Part shown: positions 17,046 through 25,290 of the stretch, one piece after another
How the letters are laid out: each line of letters begins with the position of its first letter
How positions within the stretch are numbered: position 1 is the first letter of the stretch
From: Streptomyces sp. NBC_00554
Lineage (GTDB): Bacteria; Actinomycetota; Actinomycetes; Streptomycetales; Streptomycetaceae
Reading direction: 5' to 3'
Length of the DNA: 64,000 nt
NCBI RefSeq assembly: GCF_041431135.1
Contig: NZ_CP107799.1
Location: 7,130,001 to 7,194,000 of the forward strand
Program-made: the position numbers and the translations under genes
Notes under the pieces: model-generated
What the model saw: the letters and a program-made list of their open reading frames with translations, nothing else
Databases searched by the model: none
Told to the model about the DNA's origin: nothing

Positions 17046-18503
17046 ATGACCGAGCTCGTGGAACACGGACAGCTGTTCATAGGCGGGGAGTTGACGGACC
17101 CGCTGGGCAAGGACGTCATCGAGGTGATCTCGCCGCACACGGAGGAGGTCATCGGACGCGTCCCGCACGCGTCGACGGCGGACGTCGACCGGGCCGTCGC
17201 CGTCGCACGGCAGGCCTTCGACGAGGGGCCCTGGCCGCGGATGAGCCTCGACGAGCGGGTCGAGGTGGTGAGCCGGATCAAGGACGGGATCGCCGTACGC
17301 CACGAGGAGATCGCCCGCGTCATCTCCTCCGAGAACGGCTCCCCGTACTCCTGGAGCGTCCTCGCGCAGGCCCTCGGCGCGATGATGGTGTGGGACGCGG
17401 CGATCACGGTCGCGCGCGGTTTCACGTACGAGGAGACGCGCGACGGAGTCCTCGGGAAGATCCTCGTGCGGCGGGAGCCGGTGGGCGTGGTCGCGGCCGT
17501 CGTCCCGTGGAACGTGCCGCAGTTCGTGGCCGCCGCCAAGCTGGCCCCCGCGCTCCTCGCCGGCTGCACCGTCGTACTCAAGCCGTCGCCCGAATCACCC
17601 CTGGACGCCTATCTGTTGGGGGAGATCGCGAAGGACGCCGGGCTGCCGGAGGGCGTCCTGTCGATCCTCCCGGCGGACCGCGAGGTGAGCGAGTACCTGG
17701 TCGGGCACCCCGGGATCGACAAGGTGTCCTTCACCGGGTCGGTCGACGCGGGCAGGCGCGTGATGGAGGTCGCCTCGCGCAATCTCACCCGCGTGACACT
17801 GGAGTTGGGCGGCAAGTCGGCGGCGGTGGTCCTGCCGGACGCGGACATCGCGACGTCCGTCCCCGGGATCGTCGGGGCGGCCTGGATGAACAACGGGCAG
17901 GCGTGCGTCGCCCAGACCCGCATCCTGCTGCCCCGCTCGCGCTACGACGAGTTCGCGGACGCCTTCGCCGCGGCGGCGAGCGCGCTGGTCGTCGGCGACC
18001 CGCTGGACCCGGCGACGCAGGTCGGCCCGCTGGTCGCGAAACGGCAGCAGCAGCGGAACTTCGACTACATCCGCATCGGCCAGGAGGAAGGCGCCAAGGT
18101 CCTCACCGGCGGCGGCCGTCCGCCCGGCCTCGACCGTGGCTGGTACGTCGAGCCGACCCTCTTCGGTGACGTCGACAACTCCATGCGGATCGCCCGCGAG
18201 GAGATCTTCGGCCCGGTGATCTGCCTCCTTCCCTACGGTGACGAGGGCGAGGCGCTGAAGATCGCCAACGACTCCGACTACGGGCTGAGCGGCAGCGTCT
18301 GGACGGCGGACGTCGGGCACGGCATCGAGTTCGCCCGCGGGGTCCGCACCGGCACGTACAACGTGAACACCTTCAGCCTCGACATGCTCGGCCCCTTCGG
18401 CGGCTACAAGAACTCAGGCCTTGGGCGGGAGTTCGGGCCCGAGGGCCTCAGCGAGTTCCTGGAGCACAAGATGATCCACCTGCCGGCCGGCTGGGAGGCG
18501 TAG
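17046..18503 (+). CDS. Aldehyde dehydrogenase
   Basis: A 485-residue NAD(P)-dependent aldehyde dehydrogenase that oxidises aldehydes to acids. Diagnostic segments are VVPWNVPQ (cofactor site), FTGSVDAGR, the general base Glu in LELGGKSA and the nucleophile Cys in NNGQACVAQTR, then EEIFGPV and the C-terminal GPFGGYKNSG. The ATG at 17046 is chosen over the in-frame GTG at 16941 because the latter would read through two operator-like sites and GGAGAGG precedes the ATG. The ferredoxin gene follows 2 bases after the stop. The family resembles steroid/alcohol catabolic ALDHs, in line with the KstR-like regulator next door. Confidence 0.92.
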   Translation: MTELVEHGQLFIGGELTDPLGKDVIEVISPHTEEVIGRVPHASTADVDRAVAVARQAFDEGPWPRMSLDERVEVVSRIKDGIAVRHEEIARVISSENGSPYSWSVLAQALGAMMVWDAAITVARGFTYEETRDGVLGKILVRREPVGVVAAVVPWNVPQFVAAAKLAPALLAGCTVVLKPSPESPLDAYLLGEIAKDAGLPEGVLSILPADREVSEYLVGHPGIDKVSFTGSVDAGRRVMEVASRNLTRVTLELGGKSAAVVLPDADIATSVPGIVGAAWMNNGQACVAQTRILLPRSRYDEFADAFAAAASALVVGDPLDPATQVGPLVAKRQQQRNFDYIRIGQEEGAKVLTGGGRPPGLDRGWYVEPTLFGDVDNSMRIAREEIFGPVICLLPYGDEGEALKIANDSDYGLSGSVWTADVGHGIEFARGVRTGTYNVNTFSLDMLGPFGGYKNSGLGREFGPEGLSEFLEHKMIHLPAGWEA

Positions 18504-18505
18504 GA

Positions 18506-18739
18506 ATGGGCGACCGCTGGCAGATCGAGGTCGACCGCTCCCTCTGCATCGGCTCGGCCCAGTGCGTCCACCTCGCCCCGGGCTCGTTCCGGCTCGACAC
18601 CGGTATGCAGTCCCACCCGGCAGAACCGGAGACCGACGCCAACGAGAAGATCCTGGAGGCGGCCGAGGGGTGCCCGGTGGAGGCGATCATGATCACGCTG
18701 CTCGGGAGCGGGGAGCCGGTGTTCCCGCCCGAGGAGTAG
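18506..18739 (+). CDS. Ferredoxin, single-cluster 3Fe-4S type
   Basis: A 77-residue ferredoxin with cluster ligands Cys14, Cys20 and Cys56 (CIGSAQC then CP). This three-cysteine pattern gives a 3Fe-4S cluster and is typical of the small ferredoxins that feed electrons to actinobacterial cytochromes P450 or to Rieske/dehydrogenase partners. It is translationally coupled to the aldehyde dehydrogenase (2-base gap). No P450 gene lies in this window, so its partner is encoded elsewhere or is the dehydrogenase itself. Confidence 0.88.
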   Translation: MGDRWQIEVDRSLCIGSAQCVHLAPGSFRLDTGMQSHPAEPETDANEKILEAAEGCPVEAIMITLLGSGEPVFPPEE

Positions 18740-18743
18740 GGGA

Positions 18744-18767
18744 AGCGGCGCTGGTCTCAGCGCCGCT
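18744..18767. terminator. Bidirectional terminator hairpin
   Basis: AGCGGCGCTG-GTCT-CAGCGCCGCT, a perfect 10-bp stem, lies between the ferredoxin stop and the convergent regulator gene, overlapping the regulator's stop codon. It should end both transcripts. Confidence 0.75.
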
Positions 18768-19449
18768 CGCCCGGGTCCGTCAGGTCGATCAGGCGGCAGA
18801 CCGTCTCGATGTCGATCTTTACCTGGGCGATGGAGGCCCGGCCGGAGAGCCAGGTGATGAGGGCCGAGTGCCAGGTGTGCTCGATGACGCGGACGGCGGA
18901 GAGCTGGGCGGGGGTGGGGTCGTCGAGGCCCATCGCGTCCAGGATGATCACCGTGGTCATCCGGGAGACCTGGTCGACCTCGGGGCTGACGCTGCGGTCC
19001 GCGAAGGTGAGCGCGCGGACCATGGCGTCGGCGAGATGGGGCTCGCGCTGCAGGGCGCGGAAGGCCCGCATCAGGGTCTCCGCCACACGCTCGGCGGCCG
19101 TGTCCCCGGCCGGCGGCTTCTTGCGCAGGGTGCCGTGCATGTGTTCCAGCTGGTCCTGCATGGTGGCGACCAGCAGATGGACCTTCGACGGGAAGTAGCG
19201 GTAGAGGGTGCCGAGGGCCACCTGCGAGGACTCCGCGACCTCGCGCATCTGTACCGCGTCGAAGCCGCCCCGGCTGGCCAGTTGCGCGCTCGCGTGCAGG
19301 ATCCTGCGGCGGCGCGCCTCCTGCCGCTCGGTGAGCGGGGGAGAGGCGGGGAGCGCGGTGGAGTGTGTGGTGGCGCGCGGGGGGTGCGGCGCGGCGGGGT
19401 GCGAGTCCGGTCGCGCGCTGTTCGTGTCCGCCTTGGCTTCCGCAGGCAT
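18757..19449 (-). CDS. TetR family regulator, KstR-like
   Basis: A 230-residue TetR-type repressor. After a low-complexity N-terminal 40 residues comes the HTH (RRRILHASAQLASRGGFDAVQMREVAE then VALGTLYRYFPSK), followed by a ligand domain with DRSVSPEVDQVSRMTTVIILDAMG that resembles KstR, the steroid-catabolism repressor of mycobacteria and rhodococci, whose ligand is a steroid acyl-CoA. The start at 19449 gives the expected short arm before the HTH. A KstR-type box sits in the divergent spacer (19632-19645). If it is KstR, it should control the acyl-CoA genes in this window that carry the same box. The low-complexity arm is longer than usual. Confidence 0.82.
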   Translation of the reverse strand: MPAEAKADTNSARPDSHPAAPHPPRATTHSTALPASPPLTERQEARRRRILHASAQLASRGGFDAVQMREVAESSQVALGTLYRYFPSKVHLLVATMQDQLEHMHGTLRKKPPAGDTAAERVAETLMRAFRALQREPHLADAMVRALTFADRSVSPEVDQVSRMTTVIILDAMGLDDPTPAQLSAVRVIEHTWHSALITWLSGRASIAQVKIDIETVCRLIDLTDPGERR

Positions 19450-19631
19450 GGTTCCCGTTCCGTGACATTCCGTGACATCAGCGAGAGAAGCGAGGAGTCG
19501 GCGCAGCAGGGTATTCGACCGCCGCGCGGATCGGGCGACCATGCCACCTCGTCGTGGCGTGAATCACCTGATCCACCGCTCACAGCGGCGCTACCTGCCG
19601 GTAGATTCAATGCTCCTTGAACGATCAAGTC

Positions 19632-19645
19632 TGAAACTTGTTCTA
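19632..19645. promoter_or_regulatory. KstR-type operator TGAAACTTGTTCTA
   Basis: A full match to the specified positions of TnnAACnnGTTnnA, in the 250-bp spacer between the KstR-like gene (183 bases away) and the divergent glycosyltransferase gene (55 bases from its start). It may mediate autoregulation and also regulate the glycosyltransferase cassette. Confidence 0.6.
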
Positions 19646-19699
19646 GATTAGCGTCCCGGCGTAATCTCGCGGGAAAGTGCAGGGAGAAGGGGGCCGAGA

Positions 19700-21142
19700 G
19701 TGACCGCTGAGGCCATGGAGGCGGGCCCCGGAGAGGGCGCGGCCGCCGACGGCGAACGACCGTTGCGCATCGCGCTTCTCACGTACAAGGGGAACCCGTT
19801 CTGCGGCGGCCAGGGTGTGTACGTACGACACCTCTCGCGCGAGCTCGCCCGACTCGGACACCATGTCGAGGTCATCGGCTCCCAGCCCTATCCGGTGCTC
19901 GACGAAGGCCTTCCCGCCCTGAGCCTCACCGAGCTGCCCAGCCTCGACCTGTACCGCCAGCCCGACCCCTTTCGCACCCCCAAGCGCGGTGAGTACCGGG
20001 ACTGGGTCGACGCGCTGGAGGTCTCCACCATGTGGACCGGCGGCTTTCCCGAGCCGCTGACCTTCTCGCTGCGCGCCGGACGCCATCTCCGTGCCCGCCG
20101 CGGCGAGTTCGACGTCATCCACGACAACCAGACCCTCGGCTACGGGCTGTTGGGGGACGTGGGCGCTCCGCTGGTCACCACCATCCACCACCCCATCACC
20201 GTCGACCGGCAGTTGGAGCTGGACGCCGCCGAGGGCTGGAAGCGGCGCATGTCCGTTCGCCGCTGGTACGCCTTCACGCGCATGCAGAAGCGGGTCGCGC
20301 GCCGTCTGCCGTCCGTGCTCACCGTCTCCGGCACCTCACGCCAGGAGATCGTCGAACACCTCGGCGTACGCGACGAGCGCGTGCACGTCGTCCACATCGG
20401 CGCCGACACCGACCTTTTCTCGCCAGACCCCTCAGTGCCGCAGGTGCCGGGCCGGATCGTCACCACCTCCAGCGCGGACGTGCCGCTCAAGGGGCTCGTC
20501 TTCCTCGTCGAGGCGCTCGCGAAGGTGCGCACCGAGCACCCGGGCGCGCACCTCGTAGTCGTCGGCAGGCGTGCCGAGGACGGGCCCGTCGCGCAGGCCA
20601 TCGAGCGGTACGGCCTCGAAGGCGCCGTCGAGTTCGTCAAGGGGATCTCCGACGCCGAACTCGTCGACCTCGTACGGTCGGCCGAGGTCGCCTGCGTGCC
20701 CTCCCTGTACGAGGGGTTCTCCCTGCCCGCCGCCGAGGCGATGGCGACGGGCACGCCGCTCGTGGCCACCACCGGCGGGGCCATCCCGGAGGTCGCGGGC
20801 CCCGACGGCGAAACCTGCCTCGCCGTGCCCCCCGGCGACTCGGGCGCACTGGCCGCCGCCCTGAGCCGCGTCCTGGGCAACCCGGAACTCCGGGCCCGCC
20901 TGGGCTCCGCCGGCCGCACGCGCGTACTGGACCGCTTCACCTGGGCCCGAGCCGCCGAGGGCACGGTCTCCCGCTACCGCGAGGCAATGACCCGCTCCGC
21001 GGGCGGGCCGGCCGACCGCTCCGCGCCCGAACCCCCCAGCCGCTCCGCGGCAGGCCCCCGCCGCTCCGCGCCCCAGACTCCCAGCCGCTCCGCGGCCTCA
21101 ACAGACCCCGCCCCCGATCGCGAAAGCAGGGCCACGTGCTGA
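19700..21142 (+). CDS. Glycosyltransferase family 4 protein
   Basis: A 480-residue GT-B enzyme. The N-terminal Rossmann half begins IALLTYKGNPFCGGQGVYVRHLSRELARLGH; the C-terminal half carries the GT4 donor-site motif EGFSLPAAEAMATGTPLVAT. It transfers a sugar from an activated donor to an unknown acceptor. The last 60 residues are a repeating Arg-Ser-Ala/Pro low-complexity tail (SRSAAGPRRSA, PSRSAAS). The GTG start has a strong GGGAGAAGGGGG upstream. The methyltransferase gene begins inside its stop region (7-base overlap), so the three genes to 22949 form one translationally coupled cassette. A KstR-type box lies 55 bases upstream. Confidence 0.88.
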   Translation: MTAEAMEAGPGEGAAADGERPLRIALLTYKGNPFCGGQGVYVRHLSRELARLGHHVEVIGSQPYPVLDEGLPALSLTELPSLDLYRQPDPFRTPKRGEYRDWVDALEVSTMWTGGFPEPLTFSLRAGRHLRARRGEFDVIHDNQTLGYGLLGDVGAPLVTTIHHPITVDRQLELDAAEGWKRRMSVRRWYAFTRMQKRVARRLPSVLTVSGTSRQEIVEHLGVRDERVHVVHIGADTDLFSPDPSVPQVPGRIVTTSSADVPLKGLVFLVEALAKVRTEHPGAHLVVVGRRAEDGPVAQAIERYGLEGAVEFVKGISDAELVDLVRSAEVACVPSLYEGFSLPAAEAMATGTPLVATTGGAIPEVAGPDGETCLAVPPGDSGALAAALSRVLGNPELRARLGSAGRTRVLDRFTWARAAEGTVSRYREAMTRSAGGPADRSAPEPPSRSAAGPRRSAPQTPSRSAASTDPAPDRESRATC

Positions 21143-21882
21143 CCGTCGATTTCTCCCGGTTCCCGCTCGCCCCGGGCGACCGCGTACTGGACCTCGGATG
21201 CGGTGCCGGCCGGCACGCGTTCGAGTGCTACCGGCGCGGTGCCCAGGTAGTGGCGCTGGATCAGAACGCCGAGGAGATCCGCGAGGTCGCCAAGTGGTTC
21301 GAGGCGATGAAGGAGGCGGGCGAGGCGCCGGCCGGGGCCACCGCGACGGCCATGGAGGGCGACGCCCTCGCGCTGCCGTTCCCCGACGAGTCCTTCGACG
21401 TCGTGATCATCTCCGAGGTCATGGAGCACATCCCGGACGACAAGGGCGTACTCGCGGAGATGGTCCGGGTCCTCAAGCCGGGCGGCCGCATCGCGATCAC
21501 CGTGCCGCGCTACGGGCCCGAGAAGGTCTGCTGGACGCTGTCCGACGCGTACCACGAGGTCGAGGGCGGCCACATCCGCATCTACAAGGCGGACGAACTC
21601 CTCGCCAAGATCAGGGAGGCCGGGCTCAGGCCGTACGGCACCCACCACGCGCACGCCCTGCACTCCCCGTACTGGTGGCTGAAGTGCGCGTTCGGCGTCG
21701 ACAACGACAAGGTGCTGCCCGTGCGGGCGTACCACAAGCTCCTGGTCTGGGACATCATGAAGAAACCGCTCGCCACCCGGGTCGCGGAGAACGCGCTGAA
21801 CCCGCTGATCGGCAAGAGCTTCGTGGCGTACGCGACCAAGCCGCACCTGCCCGCCGCCTCCGCCGCGGTGGACGCTTCGTGA
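21136..21882 (+). CDS. Class I SAM-dependent methyltransferase
   Basis: 248 residues with motif I VLDLGCGAGRHAFE, acidic loop VALDQNAEEI, a GDALALPFPDESFDVVIISEVMEHI post-I/motif II segment and the LKPGGRIAIT motif III. This is the small-molecule methyltransferase 11 type. The GTG start at 21136 overlaps the glycosyltransferase stop by 7 bases, and the gene's own stop overlaps the next start (GTGA). The substrate is probably the product or acceptor of the neighbouring glycosyltransferase. Confidence 0.88.
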   Translation: MLTVDFSRFPLAPGDRVLDLGCGAGRHAFECYRRGAQVVALDQNAEEIREVAKWFEAMKEAGEAPAGATATAMEGDALALPFPDESFDVVIISEVMEHIPDDKGVLAEMVRVLKPGGRIAITVPRYGPEKVCWTLSDAYHEVEGGHIRIYKADELLAKIREAGLRPYGTHHAHALHSPYWWLKCAFGVDNDKVLPVRAYHKLLVWDIMKKPLATRVAENALNPLIGKSFVAYATKPHLPAASAAVDAS

Positions 21883-22949
21883 CGACTCCCCGGACAGAAC
21901 ACCTCGTCCTGCCCGGGGTCCTCACCGCCGAGCAGGCTGCCGCCACGGTAAGCGGGATCCTCGCGGTGCAGCGCCCGGACGGTGCCATCCCGTGGTACCG
22001 CGGACATCACCTGGACCCCTGGGACCACACCGAGGCGGCCATGGCGCTGGACGCGGCGGGGGAGCCCGAGGCGGCGGAGCGCGCGTACGAGTGGCTCGCA
22101 CGCCATCAGAACCAGGACGGCTCCTGGTACGCGGCGTACGCCGACGGGGACTTCGAGGACGTCACCGACCGCGGCCTGGAGACCAACTTCTGCGCGTACA
22201 TCGCGGTCGGCGTCTGGCACCACTATCTCGCGACGGGCGACGACGCGTTCCTGGACCGGATGTGGCCGAACGTCTACGCGGCGATGGAGTTCGTCCTCCG
22301 GCTCCAGCAGCCCGGCGGGCAGATCGGCTGGAAGCGCGAGGCCGACGGCCGGGCCGTCGACGACGCGCTGCTGACCGGGAGTTCGTCGATCCACCACGCG
22401 CTGCGCTGCGCGCTCGCCATCGCCGAGCAGCGTGAAGAGCCGCAACCCGACTGGGAGTTGGCGGTGGGCGCGCTGCGGCACGCGATCCGCAGGCACCCCG
22501 AGCGGTTCCTCGACAAGGACCGCTACTCGATGGACTGGTACTACCCGGTGCTCGGCGGCGCGTTGACCGGCGCCGAGGCCAAGTCCCGTATCGAGGAGGG
22601 CTGGGACCGCTTCGTGGTCCCCGGAGTCGGCGTCCGCTGCGTGAGCCCCAACCCGTGGGTGACCGGCGGCGAATCGGCCGAACTCGCCCTGGCGCTCTGG
22701 GCCGTGGGTGAATCCGACCGCGCACTGGAGATCCTCCAGTCCATCCAGCACCTGCGCGACCCGAAGACCGGCCTGTACTGGACCGGCTACGTCTTCGAGG
22801 ACCGGGCCATCTGGCCCGAGGAACTCACCAGCTGGACAGCCGGCTCGCTCCTGCTGGCCGTCGCCGCACTGGGCGGCGACGAACCCACCTGCGCCGTCTT
22901 CAGCGGCGAACGCCTCCCGACGGGCCTGGACCCCGACTGCTGCCAGTAG
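21879..22949 (+). CDS. Prenyltransferase-like alpha/alpha barrel protein
   Basis: A 356-residue cytoplasmic protein (no signal peptide). Repeated turns (QRPDGAIPWYRG, NQDGSWYAAY, PGGQIGWKRE) and regularly spaced Trp/Tyr residues indicate an alpha6/alpha6 toroid. Databases usually name such proteins prenyltransferase, but the fold is shared with glucoamylase-like and hopene-cyclase-like enzymes. Conserved acids such as DPWDHTEAAMALDA and WYYPVLGG could form an active site. It is coupled to a glycosyltransferase and a methyltransferase, so it may process the same glycan or lipid; the function is not known. Confidence 0.75.
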   Translation: MTTPRTEHLVLPGVLTAEQAAATVSGILAVQRPDGAIPWYRGHHLDPWDHTEAAMALDAAGEPEAAERAYEWLARHQNQDGSWYAAYADGDFEDVTDRGLETNFCAYIAVGVWHHYLATGDDAFLDRMWPNVYAAMEFVLRLQQPGGQIGWKREADGRAVDDALLTGSSSIHHALRCALAIAEQREEPQPDWELAVGALRHAIRRHPERFLDKDRYSMDWYYPVLGGALTGAEAKSRIEEGWDRFVVPGVGVRCVSPNPWVTGGESAELALALWAVGESDRALEILQSIQHLRDPKTGLYWTGYVFEDRAIWPEELTSWTAGSLLLAVAALGGDEPTCAVFSGERLPTGLDPDCCQ

Positions 22950-22969
22950 AGGTCCAGTTCCGCAGGTTC

Positions 22970-23257
22970 TCAGCGCCGGTGCATCCGGTTGGCCACGGCG
23001 TGGCCGACGAAGAGGTAGACGATGGCTGCGAGGCCGTAGCCCGCGACGACGCGAGCCCATTCCTCGTCGAACGTGAACAGGTCGCGGGACCAGCCCGCAA
23101 GCCACGCCGCCACGTCGTGAACGAACTGCACCAGATCGTTGGCGCGGTTCGCGTCCATTAGATACATGATGATCCAGAGACCGATGATCACGGCCATCGC
23201 ATTCGCGACGAGCGCGATGACCGTCCCCGCCGGGTTGGAACGATTCTCAGGGGCCAT
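22970..23257 (-). CDS. Small two-helix membrane protein
   Basis: 95 residues with two strong membrane helices (TVIALVANAMAVIIGLWIIMYLM and VVAGYGLAAIVYLFVGHAVA) joined by an amphipathic segment WLAGWSRDLFTFDEEWARV. This is the layout of small conserved actinobacterial membrane proteins of unknown role. It is convergent with the barrel-protein gene (20 bases apart). Confidence 0.75.
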   Translation of the reverse strand: MAPENRSNPAGTVIALVANAMAVIIGLWIIMYLMDANRANDLVQFVHDVAAWLAGWSRDLFTFDEEWARVVAGYGLAAIVYLFVGHAVANRMHRR

Positions 23258-23398
23258 GCCCTCCGGATTGCCCGCGAAGCGTGGATGAAACCCGAACGGG
23301 TTCGCTCAAGTGGCGCAATCGCGGGCCCCGGGCGACGCTGCTGGAAGAGCCGTGTTCTCCCGGGACCGGGGAGGACCGTTCCCTTCCCGGAGGACCCC

Positions 23399-23959
23399 GT
23401 GCCCGTACCGATACGGCGCCTCGTCGTGGCGCTCAGTCTCTGCTGCGCCCTGCTCGCCGGAGCCACCGCCTGTGGCAGTGGCTCAGCCACCCAGGACACC
23501 GCCGCGGTGGTCGCGGCCGCCACTCCGACGCCGACCACCTCGGCCGAGAAGCAGAAGTTCGCCAAGACCCGTTTCGTGGTGAACGCGGGGCTCGCGGCCG
23601 GAGCCACCTACCAGTGGATCGTGAAGCCCTGGAAGGCGGGCAAGTTCAAGAAGGGCGCCAAGGGCCGCAGGCTCGCCCTCGTCAAGGCCGGCGTCGCGGG
23701 CGCGTTCACGTACAACCGCCTCAAGGCCGCGACCAAGAACGCCCAGGGCGACCCGACGCTCGCGAAGGCCGTCGCCCCGCTCGCGGCGGGCATCGCCGCG
23801 CTCAAGGACCTGCCGTCCAAGCTCCGAAAGGGCGACTCGACGGACGCGGTCGTCGGCTCCTTCGACGACATCATCAACGACGTGAAGGACGCCGGGAAGA
23901 GCGCGGGCGCCGAGGTGACGGACCAGGTACCGTCGGCGTCCCAGCTGACCGGCGGCTAG
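23399..23959 (+). CDS. Probable lipoprotein of unknown function
   Basis: A 186-residue exported protein: signal peptide LVVALSLCCALLAGATAC with a plausible lipobox Cys (GATAC-GSG), a Thr/Pro linker, then a Lys/Ala-rich helical domain with FDDIINDVKDAGKSAG near the end. The GTG at 23399 is selected because GGAGG lies 7 bases upstream; in-frame ATG at 23285 would put 38 extra residues before the signal. The stop codon TAG lies inside the left terminal repeat of the MITE-like element that follows, so the last bases may have been altered by its insertion. Confidence 0.7.
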   Translation: MPVPIRRLVVALSLCCALLAGATACGSGSATQDTAAVVAAATPTPTTSAEKQKFAKTRFVVNAGLAAGATYQWIVKPWKAGKFKKGAKGRRLALVKAGVAGAFTYNRLKAATKNAQGDPTLAKAVAPLAAGIAALKDLPSKLRKGDSTDAVVGSFDDIINDVKDAGKSAGAEVTDQVPSASQLTGG

Positions 23960-24146
23960 GGCCTGTCCGGCGGATCAGGCTGGAGGAAACCAACGGCGCC
24001 CTGTAAGTCGAGGTGAGCGGGGTGTGGTGCGTGCAGCTGCAAGGCGGAGGAGGGCGACGACGCGGAGCGTCGGCAACCGACGACAACGCCGCAGATGTGC
24101 GTGCCACACCCCGCGTCTCCGGCATGATCCGCCGGACAGGCCCTAG
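23956..24146. mobile_element. MITE-like element with 22-bp perfect terminal inverted repeats
   Basis: A 191-bp element bounded by CTAGGGCCTGTCCGGCGGAT (23956 onward) and its exact reverse complement ending at 24146. It has inner inverted segments (gcggggtgtgg near 24017, ccacaccccgc near 24106) and no transposase. The sequence is one I recognise as a dispersed intergenic repeat in Streptomyces genomes. The CTAG ends may be part of the repeat or a target duplication. It sits between the lipoprotein and LLM oxidoreductase genes and could act as a terminator for both. Confidence 0.8.
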
Positions 24147-24167
24147 TGTCCGTCCGCCGTACAGGAT

Positions 24168-25178
24168 CTAGGAGTTGAGCTCGGCGAGTACGCGGAGTGT
24201 GTGCGGGTCGGAGGAGAGCACCAGCAGGTCGGTCACCGGGCCCTTCCGCCACAACTCCAGGCGCTCGGCGATGCGTTCACGCGGGCCGACGAGTGAGATG
24301 TCGTCCGCGAAGGCGTCGGGGACGGCGAGTACGGCCTCCTCGCGGCGTCCGGCGAGGAACAGCTCCTGGACGCGCCGGGCCTCCTCCTCGAAGCCCATCC
24401 GTGCCATCAGATCGGCGTGGAAGTTGCGGGCCGCGTGCCCCATCCCGCCGATGTAGAAGCCGAGCATGGCTTTGACCGGCAGCAGCCCTTCGGCGAGGTC
24501 GTCGCAGACGTGCGCGCGGGCCATGGGGGCGATGAGGAAGCCGTCGCGCAGGTCCGCAAGCGAGGCTTCGTACGCCTGAGGACGTGTCGGTGACCAATAC
24601 AGCGGCAGCCACCCGTCCGCGATCCGCGTCGTCTGCGCGATGTTCTTCGGGCCCTCGGCGCCGAGCAGGACGGGCAGTTCGGCCCGCAGGGGATGCGTGA
24701 TGGACTTGAGCGGCTTGCCGAGGCCGGTGCCGTCCGGGCCCCGGTAGGGGTGGGAGTGGAAGCGTCCGTCGAGTTCGACCGGGGCCTCGCGCCTGAGGAC
24801 TTGGCGTACGACATCGACGTACTCCCGGGTCGCGGTCAGCGGCGACTTCGGGAACGGGCGCCCGTACCAGCCCTCGACGACCTGCGGCCCCGACAGGCCG
24901 AGGCCGAGCATCATGCGCCCGCCCGAGAGATGGTCGAGGGTGAGCGCGTGCATCGCGGTGGTGGTGGGGGAGCGGGCCGCCATCTGCGCAACCGCCGTAC
25001 CCAGCTTGATCCTTGACGTCTGCGCGGCGATCCAGGTCAGCGGAGTGAAGGCGTCACTGCCCCAGGACTCGGCGGTCCACACGGAGTGGTAGCCGAGGCG
25101 CTCCGCCTCCTGCGCGAGCGGTACGTGGTCGGCGGACGGGCCGCGTCCCCAGTAGCCGAGTGCGAGACCGAGCCGCAT
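24168..25178 (-). CDS. LLM class F420-dependent oxidoreductase
   Basis: A 336-residue luciferase-like TIM-barrel oxidoreductase. Typical segments are LGLALGYWGRGP at the start, YHSVWTAESWGSDAFTPL, IKLGTAVAQMAARSPTTTAMHALTLDHLSGGRMMLGLGLSGPQVVEGWYG and DGWLPLYW. The subfamily uses F420 rather than FMN. The substrate is unknown; related proteins are frequent in actinobacterial steroid and acyl-CoA degradation. Its ATG at 25178 has GGAGGAG directly upstream, and the shared CTGAC-N5-GTCAG dyad lies 22 bases before it, connecting it to the dehydrogenase genes. Confidence 0.9.
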   Translation of the reverse strand: MRLGLALGYWGRGPSADHVPLAQEAERLGYHSVWTAESWGSDAFTPLTWIAAQTSRIKLGTAVAQMAARSPTTTAMHALTLDHLSGGRMMLGLGLSGPQVVEGWYGRPFPKSPLTATREYVDVVRQVLRREAPVELDGRFHSHPYRGPDGTGLGKPLKSITHPLRAELPVLLGAEGPKNIAQTTRIADGWLPLYWSPTRPQAYEASLADLRDGFLIAPMARAHVCDDLAEGLLPVKAMLGFYIGGMGHAARNFHADLMARMGFEEEARRVQELFLAGRREEAVLAVPDAFADDISLVGPRERIAERLELWRKGPVTDLLVLSSDPHTLRVLAELNS

Positions 25179-25199
25179 GTCTCCTCCAGACGCCCTGTT

Positions 25200-25214
25200 C
25201 TGACGGTGTGTCAG
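25200..25214. promoter_or_regulatory. Shared dyad CTGAC-GGTGT-GTCAG (second regulon motif)
   Basis: On the minus strand it reads ATCTGACACACCGTCAGAA, nearly identical in its flanks to the site before the acyl-CoA dehydrogenase gene. It lies 22 bases upstream of the LLM oxidoreductase ATG. Confidence 0.55.
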
Positions 25215-25240
25215 ATGCAGGCCCGGTCGAGCGTACGACA

Positions 25241-25272
25241 ACGGCCCCCCGCCCGGAAGGGCGAGGGGCCGT
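25241..25272 (-). terminator. Terminator of the DUF5336-like gene
   Basis: A 14-bp stem with one mismatch (ACGGCCCCCCGCCC against GGGCGAGGGGCCGT) and a GGAA loop follows the stop of the minus-strand gene ending at 25291 and precedes the promoter of the LLM gene. Confidence 0.75.
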
Positions 25273-25290
25273 GCGGGACCGGAGTGCGGA

